Below, piece by piece: positions 8,401-14,927 of a stretch of 23,773 bases of DNA. Under the pieces are notes generated by a model. The model was not told the origin of the DNA and ran no database searches. It worked only from the letters and a program-made list of their open reading frames with translations. How positions within the stretch are numbered: position 1 is the stretch's first letter; each line of letters begins with the position of its first letter. The stretch is from Candidatus Sphingobacterium stercoripullorum (GTDB lineage: Bacteria; Bacteroidota; Bacteroidia; Sphingobacteriales; Sphingobacteriaceae). The DNA lies in NCBI GenBank assembly GCA_019114715.1, contig DXEZ01000245.1:1-23773 (forward strand), given 5' to 3'. Made by a program: the position numbers and the translations under genes.

Positions 8401-8821
8401 AACATATACTCTAGAAGAGGTCAACGATATTTTCGCAAAGAATATGACCGGCTATCTGGAGATTAGAGCTGTTGCAATAAGTCATGAAAGCTTGATTGTA
8501 TCTATGCCGGTAAACGATAGAGTTAAACAGCCATATGGCCTATTACACGGTGGCGCCTCGGTAGTTCTGGCGGAATCTGTAGGTAGTATTGCCAGCAATC
8601 TAGTTGTCGATCATGATGCATTTATGGGGGTGGGAATGGAGGTGAATGCCAATCATTTAAGACCTGTTTGGGATGGAGAAGTCCGTGCCTTATGTAGGCC
8701 TTTGCATTTGGGCGCTAAATCGCATGTCTGGGATATAAGGATTGAAGATCAAAAAGGAAATCTAGTTTGCGTTTCAAGATTGACCGTTGCAATAGTTAAA
8801 AGAAGGAACGCAAACGATTGA
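8387..8821 (+). CDS. Hotdog-fold acyl-CoA thioesterase, YdiI/MenI-like
   Basis: This cytosolic 4HBT/PaaI-type thioesterase closely resembles E. coli YdiI (MenI), which hydrolyses 1,4-dihydroxy-2-naphthoyl-CoA in menaquinone synthesis. The start at 8387 gives 144 residues beginning 'MIWHKTYTLEEVN'. With it, Q48, H54 and the catalytic E63 in 'QPYGLLHGGASVVLAES' fall on the same numbers as in YdiI; the longer frame from 8357 adds ten residues with no counterpart. An ATG at 8378 is a second option. 'GLEINANHxR' and 'KPLHLGxxxxVW' blocks of YdiI are matched by 'GMEVNANHLR' and 'RPLHLGAKSHVW'. It overlaps the DinB-like gene by 14 bases. Bacteroidota use menaquinone, so a MenI role is plausible, but no men gene is nearby. 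The protein could instead be a broad-range thioesterase. Confidence 0.9.
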   Translation: MIWHKTYTLEEVNDIFAKNMTGYLEIRAVAISHESLIVSMPVNDRVKQPYGLLHGGASVVLAESVGSIASNLVVDHDAFMGVGMEVNANHLRPVWDGEVRALCRPLHLGAKSHVWDIRIEDQKGNLVCVSRLTVAIVKRRNAND

Positions 8822-8857
8822 TGCTTGCTTTTTTAGGTCATTCCGTGAAATTCGAAC

Positions 8858-8887
8858 TTTGTGCCTTTTTAGGGTCAATAAATTTTG
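8858..8887 (+). promoter_or_regulatory. Candidate promoter for the sugar transporter gene
   Basis: TTTG at 8858-8861 and taaattttg at 8879-8887 are 17 bases apart. The second element differs from TAnnTTTG by one extra base between TA and TTTG. The 5' leader to the ATG at 8954 would be about 60 bases. This is weak and rests on the pattern only. Confidence 0.3.
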
Positions 8888-8953
8888 TTATTCTTGTATC
8901 GAAGAAATAATCAAAGATTCTAAACATAAACATATTTAACTTATCCCACATTT

Positions 8954-10246
8954 ATGGATGCTAAAGCTATTAACACTGTAGGTAATAAACCACAGTCCAC
9001 CCTGGGACCCATGATCATTATCGGGGCGCTATTTTTTATTTTCGGGTTTGTTACTTGGTTAAACTCCTTGTTAATTCCATTTTTGGGAATTGCATGCGAA
9101 TTAACCGAAGCTCAATCCTACTTTGTTACCTTTGCGTTTTATATTGCTTATCTGGTGATGGCCCCTGTTTCCAGTTACGTTTTAAAGAAGTTTGGCTTTA
9201 AAAATGGTATGGCTGTTTCTTTGGGGATTATGGCCGTTGGAGCCTTAATATTTATTCCGGCAGCCTATTCTCGAAGTTACTTACTGTTTTTAATAGGGCT
9301 TTTTACCATGGGGGGTGGCCTAGCAATTTTGCAAACAGCTTCTAACCCATACATCACTATTATTGGTCCTGTAGAGACTGCTGCGAGACGAATTTCAATT
9401 ATGGGGATCTGTAATAAATTAGCGGGTGCTTTGGCGCCAATTATTTTAGGTCTTTTCTTGAACCTCGGAGAGGCAGATAGCGTAGCAAAGCAAGTAGAGT
9501 CTTTATCTCCAGAAGCTTATTCTCAAGCTTTAGATAAAATTGCTTTACAAATGGTAAACCCTTATATTGGAATAGTTGTAGTGTTGATTATCCTAGCTTT
9601 TTGGATAGCGAGATCTAATCTTCCGGAAGTGGACGGCGATGAGGAAGAGGTATCCGAGGACGGTTCAGCGCTGGAAACTAGGACGAGCGTTTTCCAATTT
9701 CCATATGTTCTACTGGGCTTTGTTACCTTATTCTTTTATGTAGGGGTTGAAGTCATTGCTGGAGATACAATCATTGCCTATGGACGTTCTTTAGATGTTC
9801 CATTAACAACCGCTAAGTATTTTACGGGAGGAACTATGGCGGCAATGGTTCTTGGTTACATCGTGGGAATAATTGCAATTCCAAAGTACTTAGGTCAAGA
9901 GCAAGCCTTGAAAATTTGCTCTATATTAGGGGTGCTATTCACCTGTGGTATCGTATTCACAGATGGTATGACATCCTTAGTTTTTGTTGCTGCATTGGGT
10001 TTAGCAAACTCCTTGATCTGGCCAGCCATTTGGCCACTCGCACTAAAAGGTGTTGGGAAATTTACTGGAGCAGCCTCAGGCTTACTAGTTATGGGTATTG
10101 CCGGTGGAGCTGTACTCCCACTACTTTATGGTCAATTAGCACACACTATAGGTACAAATCAAGCGTATTGGGTTTGTTTACCGTGTTATTTGTTTATCCT
10201 GTTTTATGCAATTTCTGGACATAAGATTGGTAAAAAGCATGTTTAA
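8954..10246 (+). CDS. FucP/GluP-family MFS sugar transporter (probable glucose/galactose porter)
   Basis: This inner-membrane sugar symporter has 430 residues and about twelve hydrophobic helices, with the usual break at about 223-240, where an acidic cytoplasmic loop ('DGDEEEVSED') sits. Signature blocks are 'FGFVTWLNSLLIPFL' (30-44), 'GLAILQTASNPYITIIGP' (122-139) and 'RISIMGICNKLAGALAP' (146-162), all typical of the glucose/galactose branch. In E. coli FucP, D46 and E135 couple proton movement. The matching positions here are S38 and Q127, which fits the GluP branch rather than a fucose/H+ symporter; H. pylori GluP of this branch has been described as sodium-dependent. The DUF2911 gene follows after 17 bases and is likely on the same mRNA. 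Substrate and coupling ion are inferred. Confidence 0.9.
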   Translation: MDAKAINTVGNKPQSTLGPMIIIGALFFIFGFVTWLNSLLIPFLGIACELTEAQSYFVTFAFYIAYLVMAPVSSYVLKKFGFKNGMAVSLGIMAVGALIFIPAAYSRSYLLFLIGLFTMGGGLAILQTASNPYITIIGPVETAARRISIMGICNKLAGALAPIILGLFLNLGEADSVAKQVESLSPEAYSQALDKIALQMVNPYIGIVVVLIILAFWIARSNLPEVDGDEEEVSEDGSALETRTSVFQFPYVLLGFVTLFFYVGVEVIAGDTIIAYGRSLDVPLTTAKYFTGGTMAAMVLGYIVGIIAIPKYLGQEQALKICSILGVLFTCGIVFTDGMTSLVFVAALGLANSLIWPAIWPLALKGVGKFTGAASGLLVMGIAGGAVLPLLYGQLAHTIGTNQAYWVCLPCYLFILFYAISGHKIGKKHV

Positions 10247-10263
10247 TTTTTTATAAAAATATT

Positions 10264-11094
10264 ATGAGAAAATATATTTTAGTTTTATTAGCGACGGTTT
10301 TTGCTGTGTCTTCGCAGGCTCAGGTAAAGATACCTCCTATTAGCAGTTCTGCAAAGGTTGAGCAAGGTTTGGGTATCCATAAAATCACTTTGAACTACCA
10401 CAGGCCAAACATGAATAACCGTAAAATATTTGGTGATTTAATTCCATTTAATGAAATCTGGAGAACGGGAGCGAATCAAGCGACTGTTGTTGATTTTCAG
10501 GGAGATGTGCAAATAGATGGTAAGGTTGTTAAAGGCGGAAGCTACGCTTTATTTACTATTCCAAATCCAGACTCTTGGACAGTGATTCTGTCAAGTAATA
10601 CTGAACAGTGGGGATCTTACACATATAATCCTGATGAAGACGTTGTTCGGTTTGAAGTGAAACCTGAAAAGACTTTGAAAACAGTAGAAACCTTGACTAT
10701 TTCTTTTGAAGAGGTTACACCTACATCCGCACAAATGCAAATTGCGTGGGAGGATACTCAAATATCGTTTGCTATAGTTGCCGATCAGCAAAAAGAGATT
10801 GTAGCATCTATTGAGCAGGCTATGCAAAGTGATAAGAAGCCGTATTTAGCCGCAGCGCAGTATTATTATAACAATAACCTTGATATAAAGCGAGCGAGCG
10901 AGTGGGTGCAGAAAGCTGTAGAAACCACGCCTGAGTTACCATGGGTCTACTTTTGGAAAGCCAGGATATTTGCTAAAGCAGGAAATAAGCAAGAGGCTTT
11001 ACAAGCAGCTACGCAAGGGATTGAGGTAGCGAAAAAAGCGGATAACGATGAGTATATTCGATTAAATACCCAGATGGTTGAGGAACTGAAATAA
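10264..11094 (+). CDS. Secreted DUF2911 domain protein with C-terminal TPR-like helices
   Basis: The function is unknown. The 276-residue protein starts with a signal peptide (hydrophobic 4-15, 'SSQAQ' cleavage region near 20), so it is probably periplasmic. Residues about 22-165 form the DUF2911 domain, common in Bacteroidota, with the typical stretches 'NYHRPNMNNRKIFG', 'EIWRTGANQAT' and 'GSYALFTIP'. The C-terminal part (about 185-275) is helical and resembles tetratricopeptide repeats ('ASEWVQKAVETTPELPWVYF', then a second repeat with 'ALQAATQGIEVA'). It lies 17 bases behind the sugar transporter gene and ends in a good terminator, so the two are probably co-expressed. Any functional link to sugar uptake is only a guess. 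Confidence 0.9.
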   Translation: MRKYILVLLATVFAVSSQAQVKIPPISSSAKVEQGLGIHKITLNYHRPNMNNRKIFGDLIPFNEIWRTGANQATVVDFQGDVQIDGKVVKGGSYALFTIPNPDSWTVILSSNTEQWGSYTYNPDEDVVRFEVKPEKTLKTVETLTISFEEVTPTSAQMQIAWEDTQISFAIVADQQKEIVASIEQAMQSDKKPYLAAAQYYYNNNLDIKRASEWVQKAVETTPELPWVYFWKARIFAKAGNKQEALQAATQGIEVAKKADNDEYIRLNTQMVEELK

Positions 11095-11122
11095 TACCAA
11101 TACTATCAAACTTGATATATAG

Positions 11123-11156
11123 ACGGTCTACTACATTTTGTAATAGGCCGTTTTTT
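11123..11156 (+). terminator. Intrinsic terminator after the DUF2911 gene
   Basis: The stem 11123-11134 with 11140-11151 is 12 bp long with one G-U pair and one mismatch. It closes a 5-base loop and is followed by a run of six T (11151-11156). It lies 28 bases after the stop of the DUF2911 gene. Confidence 0.85.
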
Positions 11157-11187
11157 GTGGATAGTAGGGTCACTTGTATGTAAGATG

Positions 11188-11214
11188 AGAAATAAATTTA
11201 AGCCACTCGCGGCT
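11188..11214 (-). terminator. Weak intrinsic terminator after the SNF2 helicase gene
   Basis: Read on the minus strand, a 5-bp stem (11210-11214 with 11201-11205, one G-U pair) and a 4-base loop are followed by the T-rich stretch taaatttatttc (11200 to 11189). It starts about 16 bases after the helicase stop codon. The stem is short, so efficiency is doubtful. Confidence 0.4.
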
Positions 11215-11229
11215 CCTAAAAATGTGCCT

Positions 11230-14109
11230 TTAACTGATGAGGCTTTTTAAGTCTTCTTGATTCAATGATTTGAAAAAGTTTTCTTCCGTTTGGATGAGGG
11301 TGTCTGCTATAGTAGTTTTTCTTTGTTGTAATTGTAGTATTTTTTCTTCTACCGTATCTTTTGTTATAAACTTATAAATGAAGACACTCTTTTTCTGCCC
11401 AATTCTATGGGTACGATCGATAGCTTGCTGCTCTACGGCAGGATTCCACCAAGGGTCTAATAAAAATACGTATTGCGCTTGAGTCAGGTTTAAGCCTACG
11501 CCTCCAGCTTTAATTGAAATTAAAAACACGTAAATGTCTTGGTTACTTGTGTACTCATCAACCACCTGTTTCCTGTCTTTTGTGCTCCCATCCAAATAGC
11601 TGAATTTGATTCTTCTTTTTATAAGCTCCTCTTTTACAATTTGTAGATGTGACACAAACTGGGAGAAAATTAGGACCTTACTTCTTTCTGCAACAATGGG
11701 CTCTAATACCGAAAGCACGGCATCTAGCTTGCCCGACTCTGCTTGCGTTCGTTCTTCAAGAAGTTTCGGATGGTTTGCAATTTGTCGCAACTTCGTAAGA
11801 CCAGCAAGTATGGATAGTTTGTTGCTTTTGAATTGTTTTGTATTGCTAAACCCTAGGAGATGATTTCTGTACTCAGATTTTATTTTTTCGTACAATGTGA
11901 GCTGCTCATCGCTCATAGGGCAATGGATAATTTGCTCGGTTTTTTTAGGCAATTCTGTCGCTACCTGTTCTTTTGTTCTACGAAGTACAAAAGGCTTTAT
12001 TAAAGCTTGTAGCTTTTCGGCTTTTTGGGCATCTTTTTTCTTTTCTATAGGTACTACAAATTTTTTCTGAAAATAGCTTAGGGGCCCTAATAAGCCAGGG
12101 TTTAAGAATTCCATTTGCGACCATAAGTCTTGAATGCTGTTTTCTACTGGTGTTCCACTCAAAACTAAGCGGTGGCTGCCTTTGAGTTTTCTTATTGCAG
12201 AAAATGACTTAGAGCTGGGGTTTTTAATGTTTTGACTTTCATCTAAAATGATGTAATGAAAGTACATGTTGGAAAGCAACTCTTCATCAATTCGTGCTAT
12301 TCCATAGCTCGTAAGGATCAGATCTGCAGATTGAAAGTCTTGTTCGTTTTTTGAGCGGTTAGACCCGGTGTGTAAGACAATTGAGAGATCTGTAGTGAAC
12401 TTGAGCGCTTCTTCTTTCCAATTGAAAATAAGCGAGGTTGGCGCAATTAAAAGAATGGGACCAAAGTTTTTCTCTCCAGATTTCTTTTGATCCATTTCAT
12501 GCTGAATCAGGCTTAATGTCTGGATGGTTTTTCCCAGTCCCATGTCGTCCGCTAGGCAGCCTCCGAAGCCATATTCTTTTAAAAACAACAGCCAGTTGTA
12601 GCCGGCTTGCTGGTAGTTTCTGAGCACCCCATTAAAGTTGGCGGATACTTCCCTCTGTGTTAATCCAGTAAAGCCTTGCAGTCTATCTATTTTTTCATGT
12701 AACTCCGTGTTAGCATGGGTGGAAATGTCTTGAATTAATCCAATGTGTGTTTTTTTAAGCCTGATTCTTTTTGTCTCTGTTGAAAAATCAAACATGTTCT
12801 CATACTGAGAAAACCATTCCTCAGGTAATATAGCAATTGATCCGTCTGGAAGCTTGTACTCGGGGGTATGGTTGAGGATGTTGTGTCTTAATTCTTCAAA
12901 TGGAATTTTAAATGCGCCAAATTCTGCGTATGCTTTCACATCAAACCAATCCAGCTCTTCTTGAATGTCTAGGTGAACTTCACTTGTACCCAAATAATAG
13001 GGCGTTAAGTTGTTGTTTTCTTGCTCAACTTTGAATCCCAGTTCTTCAAGACGTGCATAGTGCTTATTTAACCAGACGATAGGGTTGTTCCACGAATCTT
13101 CTGTCAGTTCTAAATAATTGTCATCATTTAGATGGAGTCCCATGTCTTTTAAAGTTTCAATTTGTTGCAATTCCCAGGTTGTGGCTCGTTTAATTCTATA
13201 GAAGGTATAGCTTTCTTGCTCTAGGTCTTTTTCGAGCTCTACAGATATGGCGTTTTTTTCGGAGGTGCTTGCATGAAACCTATAGTTGCCGTATTGAAAA
13301 ACAATGTTAATGGTAGCCTGCTCGTTGAAAGAAGTGTCTAAAATTAAATGAGTAGTTGCTCTTTCATGCAAGGTCTTTATTTTAAACCCTTTTGCAAATA
13401 CGCTGTGACTAGCGATGAGATTTTTCACGAAAGTTTTGTAATACCTCTCCTCGGTGCTTCTTGGTATAGCGATGAATCTTTTATTTAAGAAGGGTTGAAG
13501 CTTCTTTCCTTCTAGTTCTTCATCGAAGTAATAAAGCGTATCCTCTATGAGGATCCATGCTTGCTGATTCACCACTATTTGGGTTCCTCTATACATAAAC
13601 TCCAGTTTTTTCCCATCGTGTTTTAAAGTGGGGAAATAATGAGTGTTGCTTTCATTCCTTCGGAAATGAAAAAGTATGGAAGTGGGTTTTTCAGCAACGG
13701 ATATGGGCTTATGAGCAGGGTAGCCGTCTTTGTGCATTAGAAAAAATGGTTTGCCTCTTAATAGCGGTAAAACCTCTTGCATTTTCTGCTCTAGCTTTGA
13801 TCGAATTGTGTCGTAATCTTCGGCCGAAAAGGAAGTGTTGAAAAACTTTGCTGGGAGCAAGTTGGACTTGAAGTAATATTTGATTACAAATTGCTGTTCT
13901 AGCTGATCTAGGATTTTTATGATTTGATAATCTTGAGGGTCTAAGTTTTTTTTGAAATCTTTTATGGTGTGTGAAAACACCCTTTGGTGTGACAAAGAGA
14001 AGGATCCGTTTTTATTTAAATAAACGATATGAGGTTCAATTAAAAAGCCTAAATAGGGATGTTCTCCTAATGAATAGATTAATTTATATTCTCTTTTATT
14101 ATCAGTCAT
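11230..14109 (-). CDS. SNF2-family DEAD/DEAH-box helicase-like ATPase
   Basis: This is probably a dsDNA-translocating ATPase that remodels protein-DNA or RNA polymerase complexes, as in the RapA/SNF2 group. Of 959 residues, the C-terminal half carries the two RecA-like domains: motif I 'DDMGLGKT' (521-528), motif II 'DESQ' (623-626, the DExQ form usual in bacterial SNF2), motif III 'LSGTPVENS', motif V 'GGVGLNLTQA' and motif VI 'DRTHRIGQ' (898-905). The first 500 or so residues hold no domain I can name and no cysteine; only two cysteines occur in the whole protein, so the SWIM zinc finger found in some relatives is absent. It stands alone between two intergenic regions, with no nuclease, methylase or other defence gene beside it. 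The family call is firm; the cellular role is open. Confidence 0.93.
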   Translation of the reverse strand: MTDNKREYKLIYSLGEHPYLGFLIEPHIVYLNKNGSFSLSHQRVFSHTIKDFKKNLDPQDYQIIKILDQLEQQFVIKYYFKSNLLPAKFFNTSFSAEDYDTIRSKLEQKMQEVLPLLRGKPFFLMHKDGYPAHKPISVAEKPTSILFHFRRNESNTHYFPTLKHDGKKLEFMYRGTQIVVNQQAWILIEDTLYYFDEELEGKKLQPFLNKRFIAIPRSTEERYYKTFVKNLIASHSVFAKGFKIKTLHERATTHLILDTSFNEQATINIVFQYGNYRFHASTSEKNAISVELEKDLEQESYTFYRIKRATTWELQQIETLKDMGLHLNDDNYLELTEDSWNNPIVWLNKHYARLEELGFKVEQENNNLTPYYLGTSEVHLDIQEELDWFDVKAYAEFGAFKIPFEELRHNILNHTPEYKLPDGSIAILPEEWFSQYENMFDFSTETKRIRLKKTHIGLIQDISTHANTELHEKIDRLQGFTGLTQREVSANFNGVLRNYQQAGYNWLLFLKEYGFGGCLADDMGLGKTIQTLSLIQHEMDQKKSGEKNFGPILLIAPTSLIFNWKEEALKFTTDLSIVLHTGSNRSKNEQDFQSADLILTSYGIARIDEELLSNMYFHYIILDESQNIKNPSSKSFSAIRKLKGSHRLVLSGTPVENSIQDLWSQMEFLNPGLLGPLSYFQKKFVVPIEKKKDAQKAEKLQALIKPFVLRRTKEQVATELPKKTEQIIHCPMSDEQLTLYEKIKSEYRNHLLGFSNTKQFKSNKLSILAGLTKLRQIANHPKLLEERTQAESGKLDAVLSVLEPIVAERSKVLIFSQFVSHLQIVKEELIKRRIKFSYLDGSTKDRKQVVDEYTSNQDIYVFLISIKAGGVGLNLTQAQYVFLLDPWWNPAVEQQAIDRTHRIGQKKSVFIYKFITKDTVEEKILQLQQRKTTIADTLIQTEENFFKSLNQEDLKSLIS

Positions 14110-14312
14110 TTATTACCAAAAGTTATTCAGCCAAGTGAATTTGAGTGTTTTCATTATTACTAACTAGCCCTGATTATAGAATCCCTCGAATCAGCAGGTG
14201 TTTACATGAACTCAAGTGCTTGGCAGTATTTGTGGGAGCTTTTATAACAGCTCTATTTAAAAAAACCACCTTCCTTAATGCGCTATGGATTGCTATTGTA
14301 GGGGGTGTTCAT

Positions 14313-14354
14313 TTGGGCTGTATTGACTAAAAAGCATCTTTCCATACAGCCCAA
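14313..14354. repeat. 11-bp perfect inverted repeat with 20-base loop
   Basis: ttgggctgtat (14313-14323) is repeated as its exact reverse complement at 14344-14354, separated by 20 bases. Neither side is followed by a T-run, so it is not a standard intrinsic terminator. It could be an RNA hairpin, a protein-binding site or a remnant of a mobile element. Confidence 0.7.
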
Positions 14355-14781
14355 TCCCACATGTAAATCCTAGAGCGTTGGTAAATTTACACAATTTTGA
14401 AATAATGCATAGTGTCGTGGACCATATGGTGCAAAGCTACGCTTTAAAGTAGGTTTATTTGCTGCGTTTACTGAAGGGGTCTCGCTGATTTCCAGACAAA
14501 TTGTCCTTTTTTTGGGGTCTTAACGTCATATTGGCTTGTGTTTTAGCACCTTTTTCGGAAAGTGATATTCTGATTTTGTATGTGCCTGACGTAGTGTTTC
14601 TTCGGTTGGTTCTTACTAAGAATAACTCCTGGATTCGTAAATCGAAGGTTAAAAACAGTATATTTACGCTTGTAATAATGCGAGCAATGGGAATTCTGAG
14701 CGCAGATAAAGAGAGGTTGAGCCAGATTTAGAAGAAAACAGTCCGAGATGGATAATAAAGCTGTTACAATTCAAAGCCCAC

Positions 14782-14854
14782 TGTTAAAAGCTTGTTAAAA
14801 ACCTTTATTAGCCATTTTAGTTAACATTATTTAACTGACAAAAGTTGCTGTTAA
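14782..14854. promoter_or_regulatory. Cluster of TGTTAA repeats and a 6-6-6 inverted repeat upstream of htrA
   Basis: TGTTAAAA occurs at 14782-14789 and again at 14793-14800, exactly 11 bases apart, or about one helical turn. The inverted repeat agttaa/ttaact with a 6-base centre (14819-14836) ends 8 bases before the -33 element, and a further TGTTAA (14849-14854) lies inside the promoter spacer. The arrangement suggests a regulator binding on one face of the DNA. The regulator is unknown. AT-richness makes some TTAA repeats expected by chance. Confidence 0.45.
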
Positions 14855-14876
14855 GCGCCTATTGGTATTACATTTG
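14845..14876 (+). promoter_or_regulatory. Bacteroidota-type promoter of htrA
   Basis: The -33 element TTG (14845-14847) and a perfect TAnnTTTG element (tacatttg, 14869-14876) are 21 bases apart, within the normal spacing. The predicted transcription start is near 14883, giving a leader of about 45 bases to the ATG at 14928. This is the best promoter match in the window. Confidence 0.7.
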
Positions 14877-14927
14877 AAAATAAAAAACAGTAGTAAGTAG
14901 ATATTTGAATCATTTATTAATAATCAT

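Larger units (their letters stand above)
14110..14927. other. 818-base intergenic region without a convincing gene
   Basis: This is the longest gene-free stretch of the window, lying between the diverging SNF2 helicase and htrA genes. Two short open frames (14145-14330 and 14501-14731, plus strand) start with GTG and TTG and match nothing I know. Seen here: an 11-bp perfect inverted repeat (14313-14354), a gagct/agctc hairpin (14236-14253), a palindrome gacaaattgtc (14494-14504) before a T-run, a minus-strand TAGCTTTG octamer (14439 to 14432) without a -33 partner, and the htrA control region from about 14780. No tRNA, tmRNA or other known RNA was recognised. It may hold a small RNA, long leaders or a decayed element. 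Confidence 0.6.

Noticed and set aside
8387..8821. Firm naming of the thioesterase as MenI of menaquinone synthesis
   Set aside because: Active-site residues match YdiI/MenI, but no men gene is near, and such thioesterases often have broad substrate ranges.
11230..14109. SNF2 helicase as part of a phage defence system
   Set aside because: Defence-linked SNF2 proteins normally sit beside a nuclease, methylase or other partner gene; the neighbours here are a DUF2911 protein and htrA.
14170..14196. tcgaatc sequence resembling a tRNA T-loop inside a ctgatt/aatcag inverted repeat
   Set aside because: The flanking bases do not form a T-stem, and no acceptor, D or anticodon arm can be built around it.
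14145..14330. Plus-strand open frame of 61 residues with a hydrophobic middle
   Set aside because: It starts at GTG, has no recognisable family, no ribosome site or promoter, and lies in DNA with several palindromes. Cannot be excluded without homologues, but there is not enough for a gene call.
14501..14731. Plus-strand open frame of 76 residues
   Set aside because: It starts at TTG, shows no domain or family-like pattern, and no expression signals are visible.
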